64,000 nucleotides of DNA from contig JALFLK010000021.1 of the NCBI GenBank assembly GCA_022774755.1, forward strand, positions 1 to 64,000, in the 5' to 3' direction. This document shows positions 27,152 to 37,600 of this stretch, one piece after another. The position numbers were made by a program, and so were the translations under genes. Position 1 is the first letter of the stretch. The number at the start of each line of letters is the position of its first letter. Below the pieces are notes generated by a model. That model was given only the letters and a program-made list of their open reading frames with translations, did not search any database and was not told the origin of the DNA. Source of the stretch: a bacterium (GTDB taxonomy: Bacteria > Bacillota > Clostridia > Oscillospirales > Acutalibacteraceae).

Positions 27152-28426
27152 ATGAGTACAATTCAAGAGATTAACAGCGCCCGTACAGGCGATAAATACT
27201 ATAAAATTAACCATGATTCCGGGCTGACGATTTATGTTTATCCCAAAGACGGCTACACATCCTCCTATGGAATCTTCGGCACAAACTACGGCAGTATAAA
27301 CACAAGGTTTTCTGTAGACGGCGGACAGGAGATAACCGTTCCCGACGGAATTGCTCACTATTTGGAGCATAAACTTTTTGAAAGCGAAGACGGCGACGCA
27401 TTTACAAGGTTTGCAAAAACCGGAGCAAGCGCAAACGCCTATACGAGCTTTGAAAAAACCTGCTACCTGTTTTCCTGCTCAGATAAATTTGAAGAAAATC
27501 TTGAAATCCTGCTCGATTTTGTAAGAACTCCGTATTTTACGGCTGAAACAGTTGCTAAAGAGCAGGGGATAATCGGTCAGGAAATAAAAATGTACGACGA
27601 CGCTCCCGACTGGAAAGTGATGTTTAATCTGCTTGAGTGCCTCTATCATAATCACCCTGTTAAGATTGATATTGCCGGCACCGTTGAAACTATTGCTCAG
27701 ATTACAGCAGAAAAGCTTTATCAGGTTTACGATGTGTTTTACAGCCTTGAAAATATGGCGCTGTGCGTTGCGGGAAACGTAAATCCCCGGCAGGTAATCA
27801 GTATTGCAGACAAGGTGCTGAAGAAAGGAAAAGAAAAGAAGATTACAAACGATTTTGAGGACGAGCCCTATAATATTGTTTCGACCTACCGTGAACAAAT
27901 TATGCCGGTTACGGTTCCGGTGTTTAACCTTGGCTTTAAAGAGAGAGCCGACAGCCGTATGATGTCCGCCTCTGTTTCTGCGGAAACAGATGTACTTCTT
28001 ACAATGCTTTTTTCACCGTCTTCAGAGCTTTACAGCAGACTGCTTAAAGAGAATCTAATCAATTCAACATTCAGCTTTGAGGTTTTCGAGGGCCCCGGTT
28101 ATCTGTCCGTAATCCTTGGGGGAGAATCGAGAAATCCAAAAAAAGCCGCCGATATAATAAAAGAATACATCAATTCCGTCAGGGAAAACGGCATTTCAAG
28201 GGGAGATTTTGAGTCTTCCAAGAAAGCGTGCTACGGTGACGCTGTTTCCTCACTGAATAATATCCAAAATATCGGAAACGCCCTTATTGCAAGCCATTTT
28301 ACAAACAGGGAGTTTTTCAAAAACATTGACGCCCTTGCAGAAGTAAAGTTTGAAGATGTAGAGAGAAGATTCGGCGAAATACTGAACACATCAAACTGCG
28401 CCTTATCGGTTGTGAAAGGAGAGTAA
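27152..28426 (+). CDS. M16 family metallopeptidase (YfmH-like)
   Basis: 'GIAHYLEHKLFE' zinc motif. Confidence 0.88.
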   Translation: MSTIQEINSARTGDKYYKINHDSGLTIYVYPKDGYTSSYGIFGTNYGSINTRFSVDGGQEITVPDGIAHYLEHKLFESEDGDAFTRFAKTGASANAYTSFEKTCYLFSCSDKFEENLEILLDFVRTPYFTAETVAKEQGIIGQEIKMYDDAPDWKVMFNLLECLYHNHPVKIDIAGTVETIAQITAEKLYQVYDVFYSLENMALCVAGNVNPRQVISIADKVLKKGKEKKITNDFEDEPYNIVSTYREQIMPVTVPVFNLGFKERADSRMMSASVSAETDVLLTMLFSPSSELYSRLLKENLINSTFSFEVFEGPGYLSVILGGESRNPKKAADIIKEYINSVRENGISRGDFESSKKACYGDAVSSLNNIQNIGNALIASHFTNREFFKNIDALAEVKFEDVERRFGEILNTSNCALSVVKGE

Positions 28427-28427
28427 T

Positions 28428-29270
28428 ATGTATAATGTTTCCTTTCCCGGCTTGGGAATAAACGGATTATCTGTAAATCCGGTTGCGTTGTCCGTAGGAA
28501 ATTTTCAGATTTTTTGGTACGGAATAATAATCGCTTCAGGATTGGTGCTTGCCTTTATATACGCCTGGTTTTCCTCAAGCCGTTTTAACGTTGACCGTAA
28601 CAAGCTTATAAATTGCGTTTTGGTTGGAATTATCACGGGAATAATCGGCGCACGGCTGTACTATGTTTTGTTTTCTCTTGACTACTATCTTGCTCACCCT
28701 GTTGAAATTTTCTATATTCACCGGGGCGGACTTGCTATTTACGGCGGAATTATCGGTGCGCTTTTAGGCGGATGTATTGTAGCAAAAATTCAAAATATGA
28801 AAGTTATGCCTGTGCTTGATATAGCCTCATTGGGATTTTTAATCGGGCAGGGTATCGGCAGATGGGGCAACTTTGCAAACCAGGAGGCATTCGGCACACC
28901 TACCGATTTGCCATGGGGAATGATAAGCGAAAATACAGGCGGAGTAACCGTACATCCCTGCTTTTTGTATGAATCCATTTGGTGTCTGCTCGGTTTTGTA
29001 ATCATTCATTTCCTCAGCAAAAAATTCCAGAAGTATTCAGGTCAGGTGTTTTATATGTACCTTGTGTGGTACGGCTTTGAGCGTATGCTTGTAGAGGGAC
29101 TTCGCACAGACAGCCTGTATCTGCCCTTTACTATGTTCGGAGCAGAAATAAGAGTATCACAGCTTTTGTCATTACTTTTAGTAATTTTCGGCGTAGTGAT
29201 GCTTATTATAAACAGAAAGAAGGAGGATCCATTCTATGCAGATTATAGACGGAAAAAAAGTGTCGGCTGA
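28428..29270 (+). CDS. lgt: Prolipoprotein diacylglyceryl transferase
   Basis: 'GIIGARLYYVLF', 'HRGGLAIYGGIIGALLGG', 'GRWGNFANQEAFG'. Confidence 0.95.
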   Translation: MYNVSFPGLGINGLSVNPVALSVGNFQIFWYGIIIASGLVLAFIYAWFSSSRFNVDRNKLINCVLVGIITGIIGARLYYVLFSLDYYLAHPVEIFYIHRGGLAIYGGIIGALLGGCIVAKIQNMKVMPVLDIASLGFLIGQGIGRWGNFANQEAFGTPTDLPWGMISENTGGVTVHPCFLYESIWCLLGFVIIHFLSKKFQKYSGQVFYMYLVWYGFERMLVEGLRTDSLYLPFTMFGAEIRVSQLLSLLLVIFGVVMLIINRKKEDPFYADYRRKKSVG

Positions 29271-30084
29271 GGTTAAGGCTCAGGTGGCAAAAGAAACGGA
29301 ACTGCTTAAAAGCAAAGGCATTGTTCCGGGACTTGCGGTGGTTATTGTGGGCGATGACCCGGCTTCGAGAGTTTATGTAAACAACAAAAAGAAAGCCTGT
29401 GAGCTTGTGGGCTTTAAGTCGGAGGAATACGCACTTCCAGCACAAACAACTCAGCAGGAGCTTTTGGATTTGGTAGAGACTCTTAATGATAAAAAAGACA
29501 TAAACGGAATTTTGGTTCAGCTTCCTTTGCCTGAGCATCTTGACGAAAAGCAAATAATCGAGGCAATAAATTCCATCAAGGATGTTGACGCCTTTAATGC
29601 GGTGAATGTAGGAAAAATTATGATTGGCGACTATGACTTTTTGCCCTGTACTCCCGCAGGCGTTATGGAAATGCTTTCATACTATAACATACCTGTCAGC
29701 GGCAAGAACTGCGTTGTAATAGGCAGAAGCAACATAGTAGGCAAGCCTATGGCTATGCTTCTGCTCCACCAGAACGGTACTGTTACCATATGCCACAGCA
29801 AAACCCGAAACCTGAACGAAATCTGCGCCGGTGCAGATATTCTTGTTGCAGCGGTAGGTATTCCCAAATTCGTTAAGGCGGATATGGTCAAAGAGGGGGC
29901 TGTCGTTATAGATGTGGGAATGGACAGAGATGAAAACGGCAAGCTTTGCGGTGATGTTGATTTTGACGATGTAAAAGAAAAAACCTCCTATATTACGCCT
30001 GTTCCGGGAGGAGTAGGCCCTATGACTATCGCAACTTTGATGAAAAATACTCTTAAAGCCTGCAAATTGCAAAATAATTGTTGA
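29236..30084 (+). CDS. folD: Bifunctional methylenetetrahydrofolate dehydrogenase/cyclohydrolase
   Basis: 'GILVQLPLPEHLDE', 'GRSNIVGKPMAMLLL', 'TPVPGGVGPMTIATLMKNT'. Confidence 0.97.
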   Translation: MQIIDGKKVSAEVKAQVAKETELLKSKGIVPGLAVVIVGDDPASRVYVNNKKKACELVGFKSEEYALPAQTTQQELLDLVETLNDKKDINGILVQLPLPEHLDEKQIIEAINSIKDVDAFNAVNVGKIMIGDYDFLPCTPAGVMEMLSYYNIPVSGKNCVVIGRSNIVGKPMAMLLLHQNGTVTICHSKTRNLNEICAGADILVAAVGIPKFVKADMVKEGAVVIDVGMDRDENGKLCGDVDFDDVKEKTSYITPVPGGVGPMTIATLMKNTLKACKLQNNC

Positions 30085-30109
30085 CATTGAATTATCGTTG
30101 TGATATATT
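30081..30109 (+). promoter_or_regulatory. Sigma-A-type promoter of rplU overlapping the folD stop
   Basis: TTGACA 30081-30086, 17-nt spacer, TATATT 30104-30109. Confidence 0.65.
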
Positions 30110-30114
30110 ATATA

Positions 30115-30190
30115 AGCCGCTTATTGTAGGTTAGCAAGTGAACTTGTGTTCCGCCTGACAATAGCGAGTCTGAATAAAGGAATGGTACTT
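30115..30190 (+). ncRNA. Probable ribosomal protein L21 leader
   Basis: Transcribed structured-looking leader 'gccgcttattgtaggttagcaagtgaacttgtgttccgcctgacaatagcgagtctg' directly upstream of rplU. Confidence 0.5.
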
Positions 30191-30193
30191 AGA

Positions 30194-30502
30194 ATGTACG
30201 CTATTATCGAAACAGGCGGCAAGCAGTACAAGGTAACTAATGACGAAGTTATTTTTGTTGAAAAGCTTGACGCTGAAGCAAATGCAACGGTTTCCTTTAA
30301 TGTAGTGGCATTGGGAACAGACGACGGAATTAAGGTCGGCACTCCTTATGTTGACGGCGCAAAGGTAACAGGCGAAGTTTTAAAGAACGGAAAAGGCAAA
30401 AAAATCAGAGTTGCTACTTATAAGCCTAAAAAGGGCGAAAAGAGAGCTCTCGGTCACAGACAGCCTTACACAAAGGTTCAGATTAAGACCATCGAAGCTT
30501 AA
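30194..30502 (+). CDS. rplU: 50S ribosomal protein L21
   Basis: 'MYAIIETGGKQYKVTNDEVIFVEKL...YKPKKGEKRALGHRQPYTKVQI'. Confidence 0.97.
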   Translation: MYAIIETGGKQYKVTNDEVIFVEKLDAEANATVSFNVVALGTDDGIKVGTPYVDGAKVTGEVLKNGKGKKIRVATYKPKKGEKRALGHRQPYTKVQIKTIEA

Positions 30503-30504
30503 TT

Positions 30505-30825
30505 ATGATTGATGTTAAGTTTTTTAAATCCGATTATGAGCTTGTCGGATTTGAGGTGTCCGGTCATTCTGATTACAGCGAAAGCGGTTCGGACATCGTT
30601 TGCGCTGCCGTTAGCTCGGCGGCATTTATGACGGCTAACACTTTGACCGAGATTTTGAATGTTAAGGTGGATTTACAGTACAGCGACGACGGTCTGATAA
30701 GGCTTATGCTGTGCACTGCCGACGCAAAAGCGTGCAAAGTTGTTATGCAGGGGTTCAAGCTCCACATAGTTGCTCTTCAGGAGCAGTACAAAAATCACAT
30801 TAAGGTTGATATTTTGGAGGTGTAA
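30505..30825 (+). CDS. prp: Ribosomal-processing cysteine protease Prp
   Basis: '[26 protein letters not shown]' between L21 and L27. Confidence 0.94.
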   Translation: MIDVKFFKSDYELVGFEVSGHSDYSESGSDIVCAAVSSAAFMTANTLTEILNVKVDLQYSDDGLIRLMLCTADAKACKVVMQGFKLHIVALQEQYKNHIKVDILEV

Positions 30826-30829
30826 GGTA

Positions 30830-31114
30830 ATGCTTAAAATAAACATTCAGTTATTCGCACATAAAAAGGGACAGGGTAGTTCTAACAACGGCCGTGACAG
30901 TGAGTCAAAACGTCTCGGCGTAAAGCGTGCCGACGGACAGGCTGTTTTGGCAGGAAACATTCTTGTTAAGCAGAGAGGTACTCATATTCATCCCGGCAAT
31001 AATGTAGGTATCGGTTCTGATGATACTCTTTATGCTAAGATTGACGGTATTCTCCGTTTCGAGCGTGTCGGCAAGGACAGAAAGCGTGCAAGCGTTTATC
31101 CTGTTCAGCAGTAA
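30830..31114 (+). CDS. rpmA: 50S ribosomal protein L27 with Prp-cleavable N-terminus
   Basis: '[37 protein letters not shown]'. Confidence 0.97.
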   Translation: MLKINIQLFAHKKGQGSSNNGRDSESKRLGVKRADGQAVLAGNILVKQRGTHIHPGNNVGIGSDDTLYAKIDGILRFERVGKDRKRASVYPVQQ

Positions 31115-31130
31115 TTTTATCAGATGTCTT

Positions 31131-31160
31131 GGGCGGATTTTTATCCGCCCTTATTTATTT
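31131..31160 (+). terminator. Intrinsic terminator after rpmA
   Basis: GGGCGGAT-TTTT-ATCCGCCC perfect hairpin. Confidence 0.8.
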
Positions 31161-31234
31161 TCCTTGATTTTTATAATACTTTATAACACTAAAACAAAAA
31201 ATAAAATTCAAATTTTAATTCACCGTGGTGGCAT

Positions 31235-31606
31235 ATGCTTGAAAACGATTACATTATTAAACAAATAGATATTTTAATTAACTTTCTTGCCAAGGTGCTA
31301 TTTAAGAAAGATTCGGCGCAGTTTCATAATATTAAGGATGAAAACGGGAATATTACGGATACGGGACAACTGTATCTTAAGCTCCACGGTTTGACCGATA
31401 ACGGTCAAATAAATGATGCCGAGGACTTGCTGTTTTCTGAAATTGAAAAAGAGCAAAGATTGGACTACCTTGAGCTGGCTGTGGATTTTTACAATTATTT
31501 AAACGAAAAAGATGACAATTTCTTGGAAGAATACGATTTTTCAAGACAGGAAATATTTGACGGTATGAAGGATATTCAGAAAATATACGGACTTAACGAT
31601 GTTTAA
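31235..31606 (+). CDS. DUF6483-like protein
   Basis: 'DYIIKQIDILINFLAKVLFKKDS' and acidic helical C-terminus. Confidence 0.6.
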   Translation: MLENDYIIKQIDILINFLAKVLFKKDSAQFHNIKDENGNITDTGQLYLKLHGLTDNGQINDAEDLLFSEIEKEQRLDYLELAVDFYNYLNEKDDNFLEEYDFSRQEIFDGMKDIQKIYGLNDV

Positions 31607-32908
<1,302 letters not shown>

Positions 32909-32911
32909 ACT

Positions 32912-33319
32912 ATGAATAATACCGATAATAACACCGCAAATTATAATTTTGAACCCAAAAATTATTCCCCACTTACATTGGCTTTTATAGGCGATGGGGT
33001 ATATGATTTGATGGTGCGGACTTATCTTGCTTCCTGCGCAAACCGCCCTGTTGGAGAGCTGAACAAAATGAAGGTTTCTTTGGTTAATTGCAAGGCTCAG
33101 GCAGACTTTGCTCAAAAGCTTATGCCCTTGCTTACCGAAAGCGAGCTTGCCGTGTATAAACGCGGCAGAAACGCCCACACCGCCAACACCCCGAAAAATT
33201 CATCCTCAGCCGATTATCACAGCGCCACAGGCTTTGAAGCACTGTTCGGATATTTATACATATCAAAAGAATATGAAAGGCTCAGCGAAATATTTAATAC
33301 TATATTAGAATTAAAATAG
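32912..33319 (+). CDS. mrnC: Mini-ribonuclease 3
   Basis: 'LAFIGDGVYDLMVRTYL', 'YHSATGFEALFGYLYI'. Confidence 0.92.
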   Translation: MNNTDNNTANYNFEPKNYSPLTLAFIGDGVYDLMVRTYLASCANRPVGELNKMKVSLVNCKAQADFAQKLMPLLTESELAVYKRGRNAHTANTPKNSSSADYHSATGFEALFGYLYISKEYERLSEIFNTILELK

Positions 33320-33337
33320 CTTTTAGGGGGATGCACT

Positions 33338-34216
33338 TTGGATAAAAGCAAAAATTTCAGTTTTAAGGAATCCTTTATCGATTATTCAATAATCCTTTTA
33401 GGCTCCGTGATTTACGCCGTGTCGGTAGTAGTTTTCACTGCTCCCAATAATATTGCCCCCGGAGGACTGACAGGTATAGGAACGGTGCTTAACTACATGT
33501 TTAGTATTCCCATAGGCGTTACCATAATTATCCTAAATATCCCCCTGTTTATATGGGGAGCGGTGGAAAACGGAGTATCTTTTTTGGCTAAGACGATTAC
33601 CGCCACCCTTTTTTCGTCGGTTTTAATTGATATTTTAGGAGTTTTTATTCCTGTATATACCGGTGATACTATGTTGGCGGCAGTATTCGGAGGAATTTTA
33701 AACGGCACAGGACTGGGACTTATCTTTTACAGAGGTGGTTCTACCGGCGGAACGGATATAATTTCTCTTAATATACACAAGCATCTGCCCTTTATTTCAA
33801 CGGGTACGGTCATACTCGCCGCCGATGCTGTGATAATTGCACTTGCCGCCTTCGCCTACGGCACTCTGGAGAGCATCCTGTACGCTGTGATAGCTATATT
33901 TATTAGCGTAAAGGTTATTGACGCTTTGATTTACGGATTTGCGGGAAATAACGGAAAGACAATGTTCATAGTTACAGCAAAGTACGAAGAAATTACAAAG
34001 GCGCTGTTTAAATCCGTTGACAGGGGCGTTACGCTCCTTGATGCCGAGGGTGGTTACAGCAAAGAAAAGAAAAAGGTTATAATGTGCGCTTTGCGTCCTC
34101 AGCAGGTATATAAGGTGAATAATATAGTTAAAAAAATCGACGACAATGCCTTTACGGTTGTAACAACAGCAGGCGCAATCAGCGGAAAGGGTTTTAAAGC
34201 GAACCACATTTCCTGA
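33338..34216 (+). CDS. YitT family membrane protein
   Basis: 'APNNIAPGGLTGIGTVLNY', 'YRGGSTGGTDIIS', C-terminal DUF2179-like. Confidence 0.9.
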   Translation: MDKSKNFSFKESFIDYSIILLGSVIYAVSVVVFTAPNNIAPGGLTGIGTVLNYMFSIPIGVTIIILNIPLFIWGAVENGVSFLAKTITATLFSSVLIDILGVFIPVYTGDTMLAAVFGGILNGTGLGLIFYRGGSTGGTDIISLNIHKHLPFISTGTVILAADAVIIALAAFAYGTLESILYAVIAIFISVKVIDALIYGFAGNNGKTMFIVTAKYEEITKALFKSVDRGVTLLDAEGGYSKEKKKVIMCALRPQQVYKVNNIVKKIDDNAFTVVTTAGAISGKGFKANHIS

Positions 34217-34280
34217 TAATACAGCCTGAGTGAAAAGCAAAGTACTTTACCGATGAATTGAAAAACCCCGTGATAAACGC

Positions 34281-34308
34281 TTGACAAAAAGGTGATTTGT
34301 GCTATAAT
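34281..34308 (+). promoter_or_regulatory. Promoter of the rpsF-ssb-rpsR operon
   Basis: TTGACA 34281-34286, TATAAT 34303-34308 (16-nt spacer). Confidence 0.65.
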
Positions 34309-34378
34309 GACTCTGTTATATTTGTATAACAATCCTTGCGGCGTCAGCCGCCATAATGTCCAGAAGGAGGTGCAGAAA

Positions 34379-34675
34379 ATGGCAGTAACAGCAAATTACG
34401 AGGCTGTAATGATCATTTCAATGAAGCAGGGCGAAGAAGGTATCCAGTCTATCATTGAAAAGTTCAAGGCTTTGATTGAAAAGCACGCCACTTTAAAGAA
34501 TGTTGACGAATGGGGCAAGAGAAAGCTTGCTTACCTTATCAACAAAGAGAGCGAAGGCTACTATGTTCTTATGAACTTTGAAAGTACAGCCGAGTTCCCG
34601 GCAGAGCTTGACCGCAGATTTAAAATTACTGACGGTGTTATACGCTCGCTTATTATTAAGAAAGACAGCGAATAA
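34379..34675 (+). CDS. rpsF: 30S ribosomal protein S6
   Basis: 'NYEAVMIISMKQGEEGIQSIIEKFKALIEK...DEWGKRKLAYLINKESEGYYVLMNFES'. Confidence 0.96.
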   Translation: MAVTANYEAVMIISMKQGEEGIQSIIEKFKALIEKHATLKNVDEWGKRKLAYLINKESEGYYVLMNFESTAEFPAELDRRFKITDGVIRSLIIKKDSE

Positions 34676-34715
34676 TTAAATTGTAGGATTATTTCCGAAC
34701 ACGAAAGGACAAGTT

Positions 34716-35174
34716 ATGTTAAACAGGGTAATTTTGATGGGCAGATTAGTTTCTGACCCGGAGCTTAAAACAACGGCTTCAGGTATCAGCGTTACATCTT
34801 TTCGTATCGCCGTTGACCGCAGCTATGTTAAGTCCGGAGAAGAACGCAAGGCTGACTTTATTGATATTGTTTGTTGGAGAAGTACTGCTGAGTTTGTTTG
34901 CCGTTATTTCGGCAAAGGCTCGCTTATTGCCGTTGAAGGTCAGCTTCAGAGCAGAACCTATCAGGCAAAGGACGGCACTAACCGCTATGTTGTAGAGGTG
35001 GTTGCTGATAATGTTTCCTTTACCGGCGAACGCAGAGATAACTCATCTTCATCATATAATCAGGGCTATTCCCAGCCTTATGCAGAACAGCCGGCTCAGC
35101 CTGCACCGTCGTATCAGAGCGGCAGTGCTGATTCCTTCCAGGAAATGCCCGTTGATGACGACTTGCCTTTCTGA
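34716..35174 (+). CDS. ssb: Single-stranded DNA-binding protein
   Basis: 'MLNRVILMGRLVSDPELKTTASGISVTSFRIAVDR'; acidic tail DDDLPF. Confidence 0.97.
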   Translation: MLNRVILMGRLVSDPELKTTASGISVTSFRIAVDRSYVKSGEERKADFIDIVCWRSTAEFVCRYFGKGSLIAVEGQLQSRTYQAKDGTNRYVVEVVADNVSFTGERRDNSSSSYNQGYSQPYAEQPAQPAPSYQSGSADSFQEMPVDDDLPF

Positions 35175-35224
35175 TTTAATTTATATCTCGGTTTTTTCAA
35201 TTATGTTTGAAAGGAGTTATAAAA

Positions 35225-35464
35225 ATGGCTGACAGACCAATGAACAGAGGCAGAAAAGCTCGCAGAAAAGTTTGCAGCTTCTGCGTTGATAAAGTAGAGA
35301 ATATTGATTACAAGGACATTGCAAGACTTCGCAGATTTATGTCAGAGCGTGGAAAAATCCTTCCCCGCCGTGTAACAGGAACCTGCGCTGCTCATCAGAG
35401 AGCATTGACAACAGCTATCAAGCGTGCTCGTCACCTTGCTTTGTTGCCTTATACCACAGACTGA
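35225..35464 (+). CDS. rpsR: 30S ribosomal protein S18
   Basis: '[60 protein letters not shown]'. Confidence 0.97.
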   Translation: MADRPMNRGRKARRKVCSFCVDKVENIDYKDIARLRRFMSERGKILPRRVTGTCAAHQRALTTAIKRARHLALLPYTTD

Positions 35465-35480
35465 TAATACAAGTACTTAT

Positions 35481-35510
35481 GCGGACGGTTTTATACCGTC
35501 CGCTTTTTGC
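35481..35510 (+). terminator. Intrinsic terminator after rpsR
   Basis: GCGGACGG...CCGTCCGC plus T tract. Confidence 0.8.
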
Positions 35511-35614
35511 TGTTTTATGCTGTTCACTTTTTTGCTTGCTTGATTTATTTTGTTTTATAATTTATAATATAAGAACAGCGGTCATTTTATAAGCTTGCTT
35601 TTTGCTCCGCTGAA

Positions 35615-35722
35615 TACAGGGCGCCCATTGTGGGCTGATATATTCGTTCAACGGTGAACGCCCGGATTATAAATGAAACTGTTTTTTCATATTATTTGGG
35701 CGTGAACACTTGGCAACGCCTG
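35615..35722 (+). ncRNA. Candidate structured 5' leader upstream of a YitT gene (class unknown)
   Basis: CCCA-TTG-TGGG 35624-35634; GTTCA-ACGG-TGAAC 35646-35659; GCCC...ATGAAA...TTTCAT...GGGC; GGCGT...ACGCC. Confidence 0.4.
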
Positions 35723-35735
35723 AAAGGATGATTTT

Positions 35736-36626
35736 ATGAAAAAACTGAAAACGGACTTAAGAGAAATTAAAATTTTCAATATTTTTATGCTGACGCTTGC
35801 TGGTATTATTAACGCGTTCGGAATTACCGTGTTTTTGGGACCTGTTAAGCTTTACGATTCGGGAATTTCGGGTACATCAATGCTTTTGGCACAGGTAACG
35901 CCGGAATTTATGACGTTGTCTTTGTTTCTGCTGATTCTCAACATACCGCTTTTTATTTACGGCTTTAAAAAGCAGGGAACGGTTTTTACTGTTTATGCCG
36001 TATATACTGTAATAATTTATTCGCTTACAGCTTGGCTGATAACAGATGTACTTCCGATAGATGTCAGCATAGCATCTCCGCTTGCCGGAACCGACTTGTT
36101 GCTTTGCGCTTTGTTCGGAGGTCTGATTTCCGGCGTGGGAAGCGGTTTGGCTATACGCTGTGGGGGAGCAATGGACGGAATTGAGGTAATGGCGGTTATT
36201 TTTGCAAAACCTCTGGGAATTTCCGTAGGAAGCTTTGTTATGATTTACAATGTAATTCTGTATATAGTCTGCGGAATCGTGATGAACAGCTGGATTCTGC
36301 CTCTTTATTCAATCGTTACCTACGGTGCGGCTCTTAAAACCATAGACTTTATTGTTGAGGGCTTAGACAGGTCAAAAGCGGCTGTAATAATAACCGCTAA
36401 GCCCGACGAAGTAAGATGCGCTTTGTCCGAGGAATTTGAGAAAGGTATGACAATTCTTGATGCAAAGGGAGGTTATTCCGACAGCCCTATGACTATGATA
36501 TATTTTGTCCTTAACAGGTTTCAGGTTACGAAGATGAAAGGGATTGTTCATAACATCGACCCGTCGGCTTACATAACTCTGAATGATGTTGCCGATGTGT
36601 TTTCCGTAAATCAGGATAAAAAATAA
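35736..36626 (+). CDS. YitT family membrane protein (second copy)
   Basis: Same layout as 33338..34216: 'LGPVKLYDSGISGTSMLLAQ', 'CGGAMDGIEVMAVIFAK'. Confidence 0.9.
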   Translation: MKKLKTDLREIKIFNIFMLTLAGIINAFGITVFLGPVKLYDSGISGTSMLLAQVTPEFMTLSLFLLILNIPLFIYGFKKQGTVFTVYAVYTVIIYSLTAWLITDVLPIDVSIASPLAGTDLLLCALFGGLISGVGSGLAIRCGGAMDGIEVMAVIFAKPLGISVGSFVMIYNVILYIVCGIVMNSWILPLYSIVTYGAALKTIDFIVEGLDRSKAAVIITAKPDEVRCALSEEFEKGMTILDAKGGYSDSPMTMIYFVLNRFQVTKMKGIVHNIDPSAYITLNDVADVFSVNQDKK

Positions 36627-36645
36627 ATAAGATATTTTAAGACAT

Positions 36646-36688
36646 GGGCAGCCGATGAATCCTTTGATTCACGGCAGCCCCTTTTTTA
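36646..36688 (+). terminator. Intrinsic terminator after the second YitT gene
   Basis: GGGCaGCC..TGAATC-cttt-GATTCA..GGCaGCCC then Ts. Confidence 0.7.
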
Positions 36689-36690
36689 TG

Positions 36691-36785
36691 TTATAGGAAA
36701 TTGCTCGGCTGCGCTCGGGCAAAAAAGGCTGTTTTCAGCAAAAGCTGTCTGCACGAATTGCGTGTCGAGGTACTCGACTTTTTTA
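36691..36785. repeat. Interspersed intergenic repeat, copy A
   Basis: 'ttataggaaattgctcggctgcgctcggg...gctgttttcagc...gtctgcacgaattgcgtgtcgaggtactcgac'; matches 47472-47560 and partly 47570-47660. Confidence 0.75.
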
Positions 36786-36893
36786 TCAGCTTGGGTTTTA
36801 TCAGTTACATTGGTGTAACCGTCATTTACAAATACCATATATTGTGGTATATTTATAATGTTAAGTTATGCAAAAAATCAGCAGGAGGACATT

Positions 36894-37568
36894 ATGGAGA
36901 ATTATAAAAAAGAATTTATCGAATTTATGGTTGATTGTCAGGTGCTAAAATTCGGAGATTTTGTAACCAAAAGCGGAAGAAAAACTCCGTTTTTCGTAAA
37001 TACGGGATTTTACAGGACAGGCTCTCAATTAAGAAGATTGGGACAGTATTATGCAGAGGCAATAAATAATAGATTCGGTTTGGATTTTGACGTTTTGTTC
37101 GGACCTGCATATAAGGGAATCCCCCTTTCCGTTGCGGCTGCTATTGCAATAAGCGAAAAATACGGTGCAGATATAAAATACTGCTCTAACAGAAAAGAAA
37201 TCAAAGACCACGGCGATAAGGGCATTTTACTCGGAAGCCCAATCACAGACGGCGACAGGGTTGTAATTATCGAGGATGTAACCACAGCAGGCACATCTAT
37301 TGAAGAAACCCTGCCTATTATAAAGGCGCAGGCAGATGTTTCACCTGTAGGACTTGTCGTTTCCGTTGACAGAATGGAAAGAGGCAAGGGCGAAAAGAGC
37401 GCTTTGGCTGAGATTGAAGAAAAGTATGGCTTAAAAACTACGGCTATTGTAACAATGGCTGAGGTTGTTGAGCATTTGTATAACAAAGAATACAAGGGCA
37501 AAGTGATAATTGACGACAAATTAAAGGCGTCAATAGACGCTTATTACGAGAAATACGGTGTGAAATAA
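36894..37568 (+). CDS. pyrE: Orotate phosphoribosyltransferase
   Basis: 'FVTKSGRKTPFFVNTGFY', PRPP motif 'RVVIIEDVTTAGTSIEE'. Confidence 0.95.
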   Translation: MENYKKEFIEFMVDCQVLKFGDFVTKSGRKTPFFVNTGFYRTGSQLRRLGQYYAEAINNRFGLDFDVLFGPAYKGIPLSVAAAIAISEKYGADIKYCSNRKEIKDHGDKGILLGSPITDGDRVVIIEDVTTAGTSIEETLPIIKAQADVSPVGLVVSVDRMERGKGEKSALAEIEEKYGLKTTAIVTMAEVVEHLYNKEYKGKVIIDDKLKASIDAYYEKYGVK

Positions 37569-37600
37569 TAAACAAAAATTATTCTGAGAGGAGGATTAGT

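Noticed and set aside
28428-30084. lgt-folD overlap (29236-29270) as a possible assembly error
   Set aside because: Both frames are intact and recognisable to their ends; short overlaps are common in compact operons.
36701-36907. Plus-strand ORF (68 aa)
   Set aside because: Its first part is translated repeat copy A; not conserved in frame in copies B and C.
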